From JARROD01 sp037384225 (lineage in GTDB: Bacteria > Pseudomonadota > Gammaproteobacteria > Pseudomonadales > Cellvibrionaceae): a stretch of DNA of 14,963 bases. The translations under genes and the position numbers were made by a program. Where the stretch lies: assembly GCA_037384225.1 (NCBI GenBank), contig JARROD010000055.1, positions 1-14,963 of the forward strand, written 5' to 3'. Shown here in pieces: positions 7,707 to 14,747 of the stretch; position 1 is the first letter of the stretch, and each line of letters starts with the position of its first letter. The notes beneath the pieces are model-generated. The model was not told the origin of the DNA, did not search any database, and was given only the letters and a program-made list of their open reading frames with translations.

Positions 7707-8363
7707 TTAGACCTCCTTCGCCACGGTATTGGCTGTGATTGTATACTCCGGCGCTTCAACCTGTTTTGTCTTCCAGGAACGCAGGGCCCAGATAATCAGT
7801 CCGATCAGAAAGAACGCGCTCGGCGGCAGCAACAACAGGCCGTTGGATACATACCAGCCGCCGTCAGTGACCAGGGGCAGAATTTCAAAGCCCAGCAATT
7901 TGCCGGATCCGAACAGTTCGCGGATGACTCCCAGCGTAATCAGCAGTGCGCTGTAACCAAGCCCGTTGCCTATACCGTCGAGAAAACTCGCCACCGGCGG
8001 GTTCTGCATGGCGAAGGCCTCGGCGCGCCCCATAACGATACAGTTGGTAATAATCAGCCCCACGAATACCGACAGCTGTTTGCTGATGTCGTAGGCCACT
8101 GCTTTGAGAATCTCGTCGACCACAATCACCAGCGAAGCGATAATCGTCATCTGCACGATAATGCGGATATTGCCCGGAATATGATTGCGCACCAGGGCCA
8201 CGAAAAAGTTCGAAAAAGCCGTGACCAGGGTCAGTGCCACACACATGACCAGCGTTACCTTGAGACTACTGGTCACCGCCAGTGCCGAACAAATACCGAG
8301 AATTTGCAGCGCGATGGGGTTGTTCTCAAAAACCGGTTTAAATAACAGTTCTTTTGCCTTCAC
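7707..8363 (-). CDS. nqrD: NqrD, membrane subunit of Na+-NQR
   Basis: Membrane partner of NqrE in the iron-binding core and the sodium path. 218 residues with six hydrophobic segments. Cys25 and Cys108 are 83 residues apart, the spacing of the known NqrD ligand pair (29 and 112 in Vibrio, from memory); the second sits in the motif ITNCIVMGRAEAFAMQNPP. The start is GTG at 8363, three nt after the nqrC stop, with GGGGAGG upstream inside the end of nqrC. The C-terminus is hydrophilic and slightly extended (WKTKQVEAPEYTITANTVAKEV). Confidence 0.96.
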   Translation of the reverse strand: MKAKELLFKPVFENNPIALQILGICSALAVTSSLKVTLVMCVALTLVTAFSNFFVALVRNHIPGNIRIIVQMTIIASLVIVVDEILKAVAYDISKQLSVFVGLIITNCIVMGRAEAFAMQNPPVASFLDGIGNGLGYSALLITLGVIRELFGSGKLLGFEILPLVTDGGWYVSNGLLLLPPSAFFLIGLIIWALRSWKTKQVEAPEYTITANTVAKEV

Positions 8364-8366
8364 AAT

Positions 8367-9146
8367 TTAAGCCTCCCCTCTTTTGAGTCTGGCAAGGAAA
8401 GGTCCATAGCCATTTTCACCCAACCAGAAATGCATCAGATTATCGACCCCGCGGCTGGTCAGTGTGGCACCGGACAAACCATCGACCTTGTGCACTGCGT
8501 CGTGCGCAGCCGTGCCCTTGATGACTTTGATGGCCACGCTGCCGTCGTCAGCGTAAACCTGTTTGCCTTTCCACAGCGACTTCCAGCGCGGGTTATCCAC
8601 TTCACCGCCGAGGCCGGGAGTCTCACCGTGTTCGTAAAACCCGAGCCCCACCACCGTGTTGGTATCCGCCTTCAGCGCCAGAAAACCGTATAGCGTCGAC
8701 CACAGGCCATAACCTTTGATGGGCAATATCACCTGTTGCAGTACTCCACCATCCTCCACCAAGTAGACCTTGGCGTACTTTTCGCGACGGGAAATTTTCG
8801 CAATATCGTCTTGCGGGGCCAGTTTTTCCGACAGTTCCGGATCCTTGGCAGCCTCGCGCTGGTCGTAGCTGTCAACGGTTAGCCCGGCGGTGCCGGAATC
8901 GCTGTAAAAGCGTCCGCTGTTGAGATCCACCAGCTTCGGCGTTATCTGTTTAAACTGTTCCTCGATACTGACACCCTCGCGCAGCAGCCCCGCGGCGGAC
9001 AGAATGTTGCGCTTAAAGTCGAGGGATTTATTGGTCTCCTGCAGCGGCTTCAACAGCACCGCCGCGGTGGAGACCACCACCGAGCACACCACGCACAACA
9101 GCAGCGCCACCGTAATGGTTTTACCGATAGAATCATTATTAGCCAC
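8367..9146 (-). CDS. nqrC: NqrC, covalent-FMN subunit of Na+-NQR
   Basis: Periplasmic flavin subunit anchored by one N-terminal helix (about 10-32 from the chosen start). The FMN attachment motif is GLSGATLTSRG, with Thr228 as the expected phosphoester site (225 in Vibrio, from memory), and GETPGLGGEVDNPRW at 174-188 is the conserved flavin-pocket block. The reading frame is open further upstream to 9215, but the likely start is GTG 9146: it gives a family-like MANNDSIGKTITVALL N-terminus, 259 residues, and has GGAGG seven bases upstream. With this start it overlaps the nqrB end by 8 nt (GTGGCTAA). ApbE, encoded downstream, is the expected flavinylating enzyme. Confidence 0.95.
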   Translation of the reverse strand: MANNDSIGKTITVALLLCVVCSVVVSTAAVLLKPLQETNKSLDFKRNILSAAGLLREGVSIEEQFKQITPKLVDLNSGRFYSDSGTAGLTVDSYDQREAAKDPELSEKLAPQDDIAKISRREKYAKVYLVEDGGVLQQVILPIKGYGLWSTLYGFLALKADTNTVVGLGFYEHGETPGLGGEVDNPRWKSLWKGKQVYADDGSVAIKVIKGTAAHDAVHKVDGLSGATLTSRGVDNLMHFWLGENGYGPFLARLKRGEA

Positions 9147-10338
9147 GTGCCAGCCTCCGTTTGATATTCGCCTGCACCACAAAATGATCCAGCAGCGGCG
9201 CAAACAGGTTGGCAAACAGGATCGCCAACATCATGCCCTCGGGAAAAGCGGGATTCACCACCCGGATCAGTACCACCATAAAGCCGATCAGGGCCCCGAA
9301 CCAGAGCTTGCCGGTATCGGTCATTGAGGCCGACACCGGGTCGGTTGCCATAAACATCATGCCAAACGCAAAACCACCCACCACCAGATGCCAGTGCCAG
9401 GGCATGGCAAACATAGGGTTCGTGTCCGAGCCAATAACATTGAACAGCGTTGAGGTCGCAAACATGCCCAGCATCACCCCCAGTACAATGCGCAGGGAAG
9501 CGATTCGGGTAATCAGCAAAAAGAAACCGCCAATCAATATCGCCAGGGTCGAGGTTTCACCAATGGAACCCGCCATGTGGCCCATGAATGCATCGGTCCA
9601 GCTCAAATGCCCTGTCAGTGCTTCCATCCCCTGGGAGGCGGCCATCGACAGTGCCGTCGCACCGGTATAACCGTCCACCGCGGTCCACACCGCGACGCCG
9701 GACATAGACGCCGGGTAGGCGAAGAACAAAAACGCGCGCCCGCACAGCGCCGGGTTGAGGAAGTTTTTACCGGTACCGCCAAACACCTCCTTGCCGATCA
9801 CTACCCCGAAACTGATTCCCAGCGCCGCCTGCCACAGCGGAATATCGGGCGGACAGGTCAATGCAAACAGCACTGAGGTAACAAAGAAACCTTCGTTGAC
9901 TTCGTGGCCGCGCTTCATGGCAAACAGGACTTCCCAGAAGCCGCCGGCCACAAACACCACCATATAAATGGGTACGAAGTAGGCGACCCCATGCCACAGG
10001 CAGTCCCAGACGCTGGCGGCATCATAGCCGGCGAACATCTCTATCAAGGTACCTCGCCAGCCTTGCACCGCCGCGATCCCCATATCCGCCATGGCGGTAT
10101 TGGCCTGCCAGCCGAGGTTGTACATGCCGTAAAACATGGCCGGAAAGGTGCACAGCCAAACGGTGATCATGATGCGCTTGAGGTCGACGCCGTCGCGCAC
10201 ATGGGAGGTGGTTTTGGTGACATCGGGGGGACGATAAAAAATCGTGTCAACCGCTTCGTAAAGCGAGTACCACTTTTCGTATTTGCCGCCCTTGTGAAAC
10301 AGCGGCGCCATATCGTCGAGGATTTTGCGCAAAGCCAT
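9139..10338 (-). CDS. nqrB: NqrB, main membrane subunit of Na+-NQR
   Basis: Largest membrane subunit, with about ten helices. It carries covalent FMN and riboflavin and forms most of the sodium channel and quinone site. 399 residues. The flavinylation motif is DGYTGATALS with Thr228 (236 in Vibrio, from memory); here it is TGAT, an accepted variant of SGAT. The conserved segment GHEVNEGFFVTSVLFALTCP at 144-163 and GKEVFGGTGKNFLNPALCGR at 182-201 identify the RnfD/NqrB family, and the flanking genes show it is NqrB. The ATG is preceded by AAGGAGGGG three nt after the nqrA end. Confidence 0.97.
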   Translation of the reverse strand: MALRKILDDMAPLFHKGGKYEKWYSLYEAVDTIFYRPPDVTKTTSHVRDGVDLKRIMITVWLCTFPAMFYGMYNLGWQANTAMADMGIAAVQGWRGTLIEMFAGYDAASVWDCLWHGVAYFVPIYMVVFVAGGFWEVLFAMKRGHEVNEGFFVTSVLFALTCPPDIPLWQAALGISFGVVIGKEVFGGTGKNFLNPALCGRAFLFFAYPASMSGVAVWTAVDGYTGATALSMAASQGMEALTGHLSWTDAFMGHMAGSIGETSTLAILIGGFFLLITRIASLRIVLGVMLGMFATSTLFNVIGSDTNPMFAMPWHWHLVVGGFAFGMMFMATDPVSASMTDTGKLWFGALIGFMVVLIRVVNPAFPEGMMLAILFANLFAPLLDHFVVQANIKRRLARG

Positions 10339-10341
10339 GCC

Positions 10342-11697
10342 CTACCCCTCCTTCTCAATTCGCGTTAAGTTGTCGCGCAAAATAGGCCCATACTCATATT
10401 TGCCCGGGCAAACGTAGGTGCACAGTGCCAAATCCTCTTCATCCAGCTCCAGGCAGCCCAGCTTCTGCGCGACATCGGTATCGCCGACTATCAAAGCACG
10501 CAAAAGCTGAGTCGGCAGTATATCCAGGGGCATTATGCGCTCGTAGCTGCCCACCGGCACCATGGCGCGCTCGCTGCCACTGGTGGTGGTGGTAAAATTG
10601 TATTTTTTGCCGTTAAACAGGCTCGAGACATAAATCCCCATGGTGGAGAAATAGTCGAAGCCGGCGCGCATATAGTGCATAAAAGGCCGGTCCCGCCCTT
10701 CCGCCAATACACTGACTTGATTGTGGTAGCGCCCCAGGAACGTAAATGCGCCGCGGGCGCTGCGGCCGCCGAACACCGATCCGGAAATCACCCGGTTTTC
10801 ACCGGTTTTCAGCTGCCCGGCGGTTAACTCTTCAAGATTGGCGCCCAACCGGGTGCGCAGCAGTCGCGGCCGCTCCACTTGGGGTCCCGCCAGAGAGACG
10901 ACCCGCTCTACCCAGAGTTTGCCGCTGGTAAACAGCTTGCCGAATGCAATAACGTCTTGATAACCGATGGTCCACACTGTTTTTTCACTGTTGACCGGGT
11001 CGAGAAAATGGATATGGGTGCCGGCGTTGCCAGCCGGGTGCACACCGCCAAAGGTGTGAATATCGATGCGGCTGTTAACCTCAGCGTTGCCGCCGGTAAA
11101 GATGTCCGTCCCCGGGGCCTTGCACAAAAACAACTTGCCAGCGGTAAGACGGGTCAACAGTGTCAGGCCGTTGACGAAATCGTCGCGATATTCGCTGATC
11201 ACCCGTTCAGGGTCGGCTGCCAGGGGGTTGGTATCTATGGCTGTGACAAAAATGGAGTGGGGCGTGCTATCCGGGGCGGGTACCTTACTGTAGGGTCGGG
11301 TGCGTAGCGCTGTCCATAAGCCCGAGTCAATGAGGTTTTGCTTTACCTCCGCCGCCTCAAGGCTACCGAGCTTTTGCGCCGGAAAGGAGGCGAACATCTC
11401 TGCCTCATCCCCTTCGACATCGATAACCACAGATTGCAGTACACGCTGAGCACCGCGGTTGATAGCCGCTACAGTCCCCGCTGCCGGCGCCGTGTACTTA
11501 ACGTCTTCGTTCTTTTTATCGGCAAACAACATTTGCCCCAATTTCACTTTGTCGCCGACCCGAACCGCCATGGTGGGTTTCATACCATGAAAATCGGGTC
11601 CGACAACAGCAACGGAGCGAACCCGAGGCCCATCTGTGATGGCCTGCTCAGGTGCTCCTGAGATAGGTAAATCCAATCCCCGACGGATCTTAATCAT
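10342..11697 (-). CDS. nqrA: NqrA, cytoplasmic subunit of Na+-NQR
   Basis: Peripheral subunit on the cytoplasmic side, linked to quinone binding and shaped like an RnfC relative without its Fe-S clusters. 451 residues from the ATG at 11697. The N-terminus MIKIRRGLDLPISGAPEQAI and the block GGVHPAGNAGTHIHFLDPVN are diagnostic. The frame is open to a GTG at 11715, six codons earlier, but family proteins begin at MI.I..GLDLP, so I use the ATG; AGG about ten nt upstream is a modest binding site. It is the first gene of the nqr cluster, with a 670-bp gap to gap upstream. Confidence 0.96.
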   Translation of the reverse strand: MIKIRRGLDLPISGAPEQAITDGPRVRSVAVVGPDFHGMKPTMAVRVGDKVKLGQMLFADKKNEDVKYTAPAAGTVAAINRGAQRVLQSVVIDVEGDEAEMFASFPAQKLGSLEAAEVKQNLIDSGLWTALRTRPYSKVPAPDSTPHSIFVTAIDTNPLAADPERVISEYRDDFVNGLTLLTRLTAGKLFLCKAPGTDIFTGGNAEVNSRIDIHTFGGVHPAGNAGTHIHFLDPVNSEKTVWTIGYQDVIAFGKLFTSGKLWVERVVSLAGPQVERPRLLRTRLGANLEELTAGQLKTGENRVISGSVFGGRSARGAFTFLGRYHNQVSVLAEGRDRPFMHYMRAGFDYFSTMGIYVSSLFNGKKYNFTTTTSGSERAMVPVGSYERIMPLDILPTQLLRALIVGDTDVAQKLGCLELDEEDLALCTYVCPGKYEYGPILRDNLTRIEKEG

Positions 11698-11751
11698 ACG
11701 TCTCTGCCTAATCACACGTTGGAAAAGGTTTGGCGGGCAAATCGCACACCA

Positions 11752-11760
11752 TTTATATCA
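11752..11760 (-). promoter_or_regulatory. Candidate extended -10 promoter of the nqr operon
   Basis: On the minus strand the segment reads TGATATAAA: a TGn extension followed by TATAAA (5 of 6). No convincing -35 box is seen at 16-18 bp, which fits an extended -10 promoter. Transcription would begin near 11745, giving a leader of about 48 nt before the nqrA ATG. Short inverted repeats lie just upstream (TTGG-TCG-CCAA at 11762-11772 and CTGA-TCCG-TCAG at 11789-11800 on the plus strand) and could be regulatory. Confidence 0.4.
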
Positions 11761-12097
11761 TTTGGTCGCCAACTTCCCCTGCGGCCAACTGATCCGTCAG
11801 CAGGGGGGGTAAACCCCTTGCCCATTCGAGAGAAATGACACCAAGACAGTTGCTACACTGGGGTATTATCACCTGGCCGGATTCTTGCGGCTTCCAAAGC
11901 GGTGACCAGTAAAAGGCGATCAATTGTAAGAAAACCGCAGTTACCCGCACAGGTGGCATTTACAAAGGGTTTTATCGCCAAATGTAGCGGCATCAGATAA
12001 TTAATCCGCCAAAAAGCAGAAATACCGGACAAAAATTCCCTAAGTAGATGTAGACAAATAGCTTTAAAAGCACTCAGCCCCAGTTCAAACCGGCGCA

Positions 12098-12103
12098 ATT
12101 ATA
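12098..12103 (-). promoter_or_regulatory. Perfect TATAAT with GC-rich discriminator (rRNA-P1-like promoter)
   Basis: The minus strand reads TATAAT followed at once by TGCGCCGG, much like stable-RNA promoters whose discriminator confers stringent control. The best -35 at 17 bp is weak (TGGTAA, 3 of 6), but upstream there is an A/T-tract block (AAAAAACGGAAAAAATG) that could act as an UP element. Transcription would begin about 12091 and run towards nqrA, giving a leader of nearly 400 nt or a separate small RNA. Confidence 0.4.
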
Positions 12104-12130
12104 AAGATGCGGCTGATCGCTTACCAGTAT

Positions 12131-12152
12131 AAAACGGCATTTTTTCCGTTTT
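12131..12152 (-). terminator. Weak A/T-rich hairpin downstream of gap
   Basis: AAAACGG and CCGTTTT form a 7-bp stem around an 8-nt loop with T-runs on the 3' side of both strands. It lies about 235 nt after the gap stop. It could end the gap transcript, but the stem has only three G-C pairs, and the same tract may serve as an UP element for the promoter just downstream. Confidence 0.25.
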
Positions 12153-12297
12153 TTCTGTTGTTAAAAAACCAGTAAACTCAAGCTATTAGATTAAACTCGG
12201 TGAAATTGGTTAAATATCCACCACACTGATACATCACACGGAAAAGCCCGGAATCCCAGCAGTCACACGGGTTTGCGTTATCCGGTTTCAGCTGAAG

Positions 12298-12319
12298 ACA
12301 GGCGCCACCTCCCGCCTGT
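12298..12319 (-). terminator. GC-rich hairpin downstream of gap
   Basis: A 7-bp stem, ACAGGCG / CGCCTGT, with an 8-nt loop, about 70 nt after the gap stop codon. Only a short CTTC follows on the minus strand, so it is a poor intrinsic terminator and more likely a 3' end stabiliser, if it is functional. Confidence 0.25.
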
Positions 12320-12385
12320 TTCCAACTGCGACCGAATGGTTGAACACTTGCCTCGAAACGTAATACCCCACATTGGGCGCATTCT

Positions 12386-13831
12386 CTATGGGTAGAGCGC
12401 GTACTTGACACCGGCCATATCTTCGAGACACCTGACCACCTGGCAACTGTAACCAAATTCATTGTCATACCAGCAATAAAGCACCACATTATTAGCGTCG
12501 ACAATGGTTGCCTTGCTGTCGAACACACAGGCGTGGCGGGACCCGACAAAATCACAGGAGACCACTTCCGGCGAGTTGGTATAGTCGATCTGCTGCTGCA
12601 ACGTGGAGTGCAGCGCGATATCACGCATATGAGCGTTCAGCTCTTCACGGGTTGTCGCCACACCCAACTGCAGATTGAGAATCGCCATGGAAACATTCGG
12701 CGTCGGCACTCTGATGGCGTTGCCGGTCAGCTTGCCCTGCAGTTCAGGCAATGCCTTGGCCACCGCCTTGGCGGCGCCGGTTTCGGTCAGCACCATATTC
12801 AATGCGGCACTGCGCCCGCGGCGCTCTCCCTTGTGGTAATTGTCAATCAGGTTTTGGTCATTGGTATAGGAGTGCACGGTCTCGACATGGCCATGTACGA
12901 TACCGTATTTATCCAGTATTGCCTTTAAAACGGGCACTATCGCGTTGGTCGTACAGGAAGCTGCCGAAAGAATGCGGTCCTCAGCGGATATATCGCTGTT
13001 ATTAATGCCGTAAACAATATTTTTGAGAGACCCTTTTCCGGGGGCGGTCAATATCACTTTCGACACGCCCCGGCTCTGGAGATGCTGCCCGAGCCCCTCT
13101 TCGTCGCGCCAGACGCCGGTGCTGTCAACGACAATCGCCTCGTCGATGCCGTAAGCGGTGTAATCGATTTCAGCCGGTGAATCGGCGTAAATCACCCGCA
13201 CTTCATTGCCGTTGCACACCAGCGTGTTGCTGTCCTCGTCGATACGGATTGTGCCCTTGAAAGAACCGTGTACCGAATCGCGGCGAAACAGCGAAGCGCG
13301 CTTGATCAGATCGTTGCTGTTTTTACTCTTGCGAACGACTATCGCCCGCAACCGCAACACGTCGCCACTGCCGGCTTTTTCGATCAACAGGCGGGCGATC
13401 AGGCGACCGATGCGGCCGAACCCGTACAGCACCACATCCTGGGATTTCGGCAGCGGCTTGTGCACGCTGCCGATCAAGTGGCCGACTTCAGCCTTGACAA
13501 ACTCATCGACGTCGAGCCCTTCACCGCTTTTCATATATTTCACCGCGAGCTGTGCCAGATCGATGTGAGCGGGCCCCAGATCCAGCTTCAGCAGCGCTTC
13601 GAGAATGGGGTAGCTTTCAAATTCGGACAGTTCGTTCTCTTCGACCTGGCGCACAAAACGGTGGGCCTTCATAATGTCAATCACCGAGAGGTTGACCAGT
13701 GGACGGCCATAGATATAAACAGCCACGTTACGCTCTCGATTCAACTTGCCAATGGCGGGAATCATCGCTTCGGCAAGCGCCTCGCGCTGTTTCCAGTCTT
13801 TGAAGTAATCATCCGGCTTAGGTCGGTTCAC
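12386..13831 (-). CDS. gap: Long-form glyceraldehyde-3-phosphate dehydrogenase
   Basis: Oxidises glyceraldehyde 3-phosphate to 1,3-bisphosphoglycerate (or the reverse) with NAD(P). 481 residues, against about 335 in classical GAPDH: the first ~130 residues form an extra helical N-terminal domain, after which the Rossmann motif GFGRIGR appears at 137-143. Catalytic Cys293 lies in SAASCTTNAI and the partner His320 in HSYT; the C-terminal block WYDNEFGYSCQ is intact. This long form is known from Pseudomonas (PA3001) and relatives. The usual acidic residue after the second Rossmann strand is replaced by VVRKSK, which suggests NADP(H) use (inference). Start: GTG 13831 with AAGGG nine nt upstream. 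It lies upstream of nqrA on the same strand, but 670 bp apart. Confidence 0.93.
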   Translation of the reverse strand: MNRPKPDDYFKDWKQREALAEAMIPAIGKLNRERNVAVYIYGRPLVNLSVIDIMKAHRFVRQVEENELSEFESYPILEALLKLDLGPAHIDLAQLAVKYMKSGEGLDVDEFVKAEVGHLIGSVHKPLPKSQDVVLYGFGRIGRLIARLLIEKAGSGDVLRLRAIVVRKSKNSNDLIKRASLFRRDSVHGSFKGTIRIDEDSNTLVCNGNEVRVIYADSPAEIDYTAYGIDEAIVVDSTGVWRDEEGLGQHLQSRGVSKVILTAPGKGSLKNIVYGINNSDISAEDRILSAASCTTNAIVPVLKAILDKYGIVHGHVETVHSYTNDQNLIDNYHKGERRGRSAALNMVLTETGAAKAVAKALPELQGKLTGNAIRVPTPNVSMAILNLQLGVATTREELNAHMRDIALHSTLQQQIDYTNSPEVVSCDFVGSRHACVFDSKATIVDANNVVLYCWYDNEFGYSCQVVRCLEDMAGVKYALYP

Positions 13832-13949
13832 AGCGTTTACCCTTGTGTTATGTGGTAAGTGTTAAATGTTAATGTCTATCTCGCAATAATGGGCAATTCA
13901 CCCTTTCCATCCTTTCAATTAATAAACTAACGGGTATAGGAGGGCGAAA

Positions 13950-14009
13950 ATGTGCGCTATTATGGTGATTCCAGCGGCACAGCGCAACTTATTGGGCTGT
14001 GCTGGTTAG
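13950..14009 (+). CDS. 19-codon ORF with strong ribosome binding site, ended by the MITE-like insert
   Basis: GGAGG lies six bases before the ATG at 13950, one of the best ribosome binding sites in the window. The peptide is MCAIMVIPAAQRNLLGCAG; its TAG stop is made of the TA of the flanking TTA and the first G of the inserted element. Removing the element plus one TTA copy (14009-14205) joins this frame to the open stretch ending at the TGA at 14374, giving 75 residues with a hydrophobic N-terminal part and a basic tail. The product is not recognised. It may be a broken small gene or chance. Confidence 0.3.
   Translation: MCAIMVIPAAQRNLLGCAG
13959..13987 (-). promoter_or_regulatory. Candidate gap promoter
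   Basis: On the minus strand CATAAT at 13964-13959 (5 of 6) follows TTGCGC at 13987-13982 (3 of 6) with a 17-bp spacer. The leader to the GTG of gap would be about 120 nt. The -35 lies about 20 bp from the edge of the MITE-like element, so the insertion may have replaced upstream control sequences. Evidence is box matching only. Confidence 0.25.
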
Positions 14010-14205
14010 GGACGTGCACGAAATAACTTCCGGCCCCTTTATCAGTAATAAAAAGGGGTTTCGAGGCGCCCGTCTGATGTCGTTGCGAAAACGCCGGCAT
14101 AGTGGGCCTACGTCAAGTTTTCGCAACGGCGCCAGACGGGATGGATCGGAGGCCCTCTCTAATCACTAATAAAAGGGCTGTGAGTTATTTCATGCACGTT
14201 CCTTA
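14006..14205. mobile_element. MITE-like palindromic element with TTA target repeats
   Basis: A 194-bp element (14009-14202) with near-perfect terminal inverted repeats: GGGACGTGCACGAAATAACT on the left and GGAACGTGCATGAAATAACT read inward from the right, 18 of 20 matching. TTA flanks both sides (14006-14008 and 14203-14205), as a 3-bp target duplication would. The inverted symmetry continues inward: CCCGTCTG at 14069 pairs with CAGACGGG at 14133, and a perfect 12-bp arm pair CGTTGCGAAAAC (14081) / GTTTTCGCAACG (14117) surrounds a 24-nt centre. Each arm also holds a small hairpin of its own (14034-14058, 14152-14178), so one strand can fold into a cloverleaf-like shape. There is no transposase, so it is non-autonomous. 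I cannot name the partner IS family. Confidence 0.75.
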
Positions 14206-14331
14206 CGCTATCTGTATTTTTCTGATATTGAAGGCGGTTTTAAACATTCCATCCCTACACCAGACTATATCCATTTTTTGTGAACTCTGTACCAGAGTGA
14301 CTTTCAGAAGTAACGTTAGACATAGAAAATA

Positions 14332-14359
14332 TTTCCACATAAGTAAACGTGTTTACAAT
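14332..14359 (+). promoter_or_regulatory. Possible promoter with a dyad in its spacer
   Basis: TTTCCA (4 of 6) and TACAAT at 14354-14359 (5 of 6) are 16 bp apart. The dyad GTAAAC-GT-GTTTAC (14343-14356) fills the spacer and enters the -10, a typical place for repressor binding. Nothing convincing is encoded downstream: a 46-codon frame at 14380-14520 lacks a ribosome binding site. Low support. Confidence 0.2.
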
Positions 14360-14526
14360 ATAACCGGCATTTGATTTGAATGGCTTTTGGTTACGCAGAA
14401 GCTCTACCGTATTATGGTGCAAATCGAACCAATTCGTGTTGCCGGAGACTCTCCAGCCACTTGATTAAGAACGAAGGCGCATATATGGGTCACATAATAT
14501 ATAAAATTTTCCCATTATAATATCGC

Positions 14527-14554
14527 TATATTCTCTCTATATTCTCTCTATATT
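14527..14554. repeat. 11-bp tandem repeat, about 2.5 copies
   Basis: TATATTCTCTC occurs at 14527-14537 and again at 14538-14548, followed by a partial TATATT. The period is close to one helical turn. Copies are identical, so slippage in this AT-rich stretch is the simplest origin. Confidence 0.8.
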
Positions 14555-14718
14555 GGTGCTTTGAGAGTGGATCCTATTCAATAGCCTCAGATCCTAAAAT
14601 AGAATGTATCTCGCCCGGGTAGACGCCCACCGCTGCCCCGGCAGGCCCATCCTGCTGAAGCTGATTTCCACCCAGTGATACGGTCGCTCTCAAACGGCTT
14701 CTGGATACCAAATTACCC

Positions 14719-14747
14719 TTGCAAAACCCATCAACCATATGTACCAT
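14719..14747 (+). promoter_or_regulatory. Candidate promoter of the GntR-family gene
   Basis: TTGCAA at 14719-14724 (4 of 6) and TACCAT at 14742-14747 (4 of 6) are 17 bp apart. The -10 lies inside the left arm of the operator-like dyad, so a bound regulator would block RNA polymerase, as expected for autorepression. The leader would be about 42 nt. Confidence 0.35.

Larger units (their letters stand above)
11761..12385. other. Long spacer between gap and nqrA, no supported gene
   Basis: About 625 bp. Short minus-strand frames starting at 12098 and 11959 lack ribosome binding sites and family motifs, and I do not call them genes. The spacer holds a strong-looking promoter at 12098-12103, an A-rich hairpin at 12131-12152, and a GC hairpin at 12298-12319 that may mark the 3' end of the gap transcript. 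A distant pair, ATCGCC at 11974-11979 and GGCGAT at 11915-11920, could close a leader RNA structure followed by TTTT on the minus strand. In P. aeruginosa an aromatic amino acid permease gene lies here (from memory); no trace of one is visible. Confidence 0.5.
14206..14736. other. AT-rich gene-poor stretch with dyads and a GC-rich island
   Basis: No supported gene. It contains the 3' part of the frame possibly broken by the MITE (to 14374), a dyad ACTCTG-TAC-CAGAGT at 14284-14298, a dyad GTAAAC-GT-GTTTAC at 14343-14356, an 11-bp tandem repeat at 14527-14554, and a GC-rich island at about 14612-14690 in otherwise AT-rich DNA. The island is bracketed by TTTGAGAG (14560-14567) and CTCTCAAA (14687-14694) and includes a hairpin GCAGG-CCCAT-CCTGC at 14641-14655. 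A 57-codon minus-strand frame (14747-14574) spans the island, with no ribosome binding site. Confidence 0.5.

Noticed and set aside
11753..12098. Two small minus-strand ORFs between gap and nqrA
   Set aside because: No ribosome binding site or recognisable motif; one would begin at the TTG overlapping the TATAAT box.
11716..12385. Possible tRNA or other known structural RNA in the spacer
   Set aside because: I found no tRNA-like arms or anticodon loop and no resemblance to 4.5S, 6S, RNase P or tmRNA cores.
12178..12624. 148-codon minus-strand ORF overlapping the gap 3' end
   Set aside because: Over half of it is an out-of-frame copy of the gap coding region; the remaining part has no support.
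14102..14374. 90-codon plus-strand ORF starting in the MITE-like element
   Set aside because: Its start lies within the inserted element and has no ribosome binding site; the 3' part is better explained as the downstream half of the frame split by the insertion.
14380..14520. 46-codon plus-strand frame after the dyad at 14343
   Set aside because: No Shine-Dalgarno and no recognisable motif; AT-rich DNA gives such frames by chance.
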